Of a DNA stretch of 64,000 bases, positions 63,783-64,000 are shown piece by piece. How positions within the stretch are numbered: the first letter of the stretch is position 1; each line of letters starts with the position of its first letter. Source of the stretch: Vibrio sp. VB16 (GTDB lineage: Bacteria; Pseudomonadota; Gammaproteobacteria; Enterobacterales; Vibrionaceae); assembly GCF_015594925.2 (NCBI RefSeq), contig NZ_CP087590.1:372001-436000 (forward strand), given 5' to 3'. The translations under genes and the position numbers were made by a program. Under the pieces are notes generated by a model, which had not been told where the DNA came from, made no database searches, and saw only the letters and a program-made list of their open reading frames with translations.

Positions 63783-64000
63783 ATGAGCAAAACAACACTT
63801 CCAGATTATGTAACTATAGCATCTGGACTTCAGGCATCTAGCCTTTCTGTTACCCCAGCAGAATTACACGGGTTATTAGTTGGAATGTTAAGTGGTGGGT
63901 TGTCTATTTCAGACAAAAGTTGGCAACCACTGATTTTTGATTATACCAATGATGGGATGGGGTGGCCGGACAGAGCATTAAAGTATGCGGAGTCCGTGTT
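63783..64000 (+). CDS. ygfB: UPF0149 family protein YgfB (partial, runs off the window)
   Basis: Only the first 72 codons are in the window. They read MSKTTLPDYVTIASGLQASS and then VTPAELHGLLVGMLSGG, the typical start of the YgfB/UPF0149 family, with the conserved AELHGLLVG. The function is not well defined; in Pseudomonas a relative affects beta-lactamase regulation. It is divergent from zapA and continues past 64000, where pepP and ubiH would be expected by synteny. Confidence 0.9.
   Translation, partial: MSKTTLPDYVTIASGLQASSLSVTPAELHGLLVGMLSGGLSISDKSWQPLIFDYTNDGMGWPDRALKYAESV

Overview
The window is chromosomal DNA from a member of the Vibrionaceae, most likely Vibrio. The protein set, the 16S 3' end (26852-26883), the pilT/pilU pair, and an E. 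coli-like gene order from mltC through metK and tkt to zapA and ygfB all fit this. Base composition is moderately AT-rich, and most genes have ordinary Shine-Dalgarno starts.

Region 1 (1-24.8 kb) is accessory or lineage-variable. It holds a TetR-regulated RND efflux operon (464-5539), a CoA-transferase plus short-chain reductase pair (5839-8116), an RDD membrane protein, a LysR regulator, tRNA-Leu, a DsrE-like protein and a GNAT acetyltransferase. A Tat-exported molybdopterin respiratory enzyme (cytochrome b, four-cluster Fe-S subunit and TtrA-like catalytic subunit; 16163 down to 11613, minus strand) follows. A TetR gene lies upstream of it on the same strand. The 534-base gap between them holds an FNR-like site and three 13-bp palindromes spaced exactly 32 bp apart, the most unusual regulatory architecture in the window. 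After that come a DUF2058 gene, an OmpA-like outer membrane protein, a 52-residue zinc-ribbon gene, a LysR/LysE pair, an Aer-like chemoreceptor and an HD-GYP protein.

Region 2 (24.8-34.4 kb) is RNA-rich: two rrn promoters, 16S, a tRNA-less spacer, 23S, 5S, tRNA-Asp and its terminator. The 3' end of tRNA-Asp with its terminator occurs again, decayed, about 1.5 kb downstream. Between the copies sit an IS3-type orfA remnant and an IS630-type element inserted in it, whose transposase is broken by two frameshifts in 7-base homopolymers. Decayed small genes follow, then nine minus-strand tRNAs (three each of Phe, Thr and Asn) in two terminator-bounded groups. One tRNA-Phe has a compensated acceptor-stem change.

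Region 3 (34.5-64 kb) is conserved core genome: mltC-yggX-mutY, trmB, hemW-rdgB-yggU-yggT-proC-yggS, pilT-pilU, ruvX-yqgE-gshB-rsmE-sprT, a DUF2189 gene, metK behind a MetJ-like operator, tkt-epd-pgk-fba, mscS, argO/argP, yggE, serA, rpiA, ygfA, 6S RNA, zapA and the start of ygfB. The endA gene usually found between rsmE and sprT is absent.

I did not find a clearly new multi-gene system. The best candidates for new biology are the TetR/FNR-linked TtrA-like respiratory operon with its phased operator array, and the tRNA-Asp/IS scar downstream of the rRNA operon.
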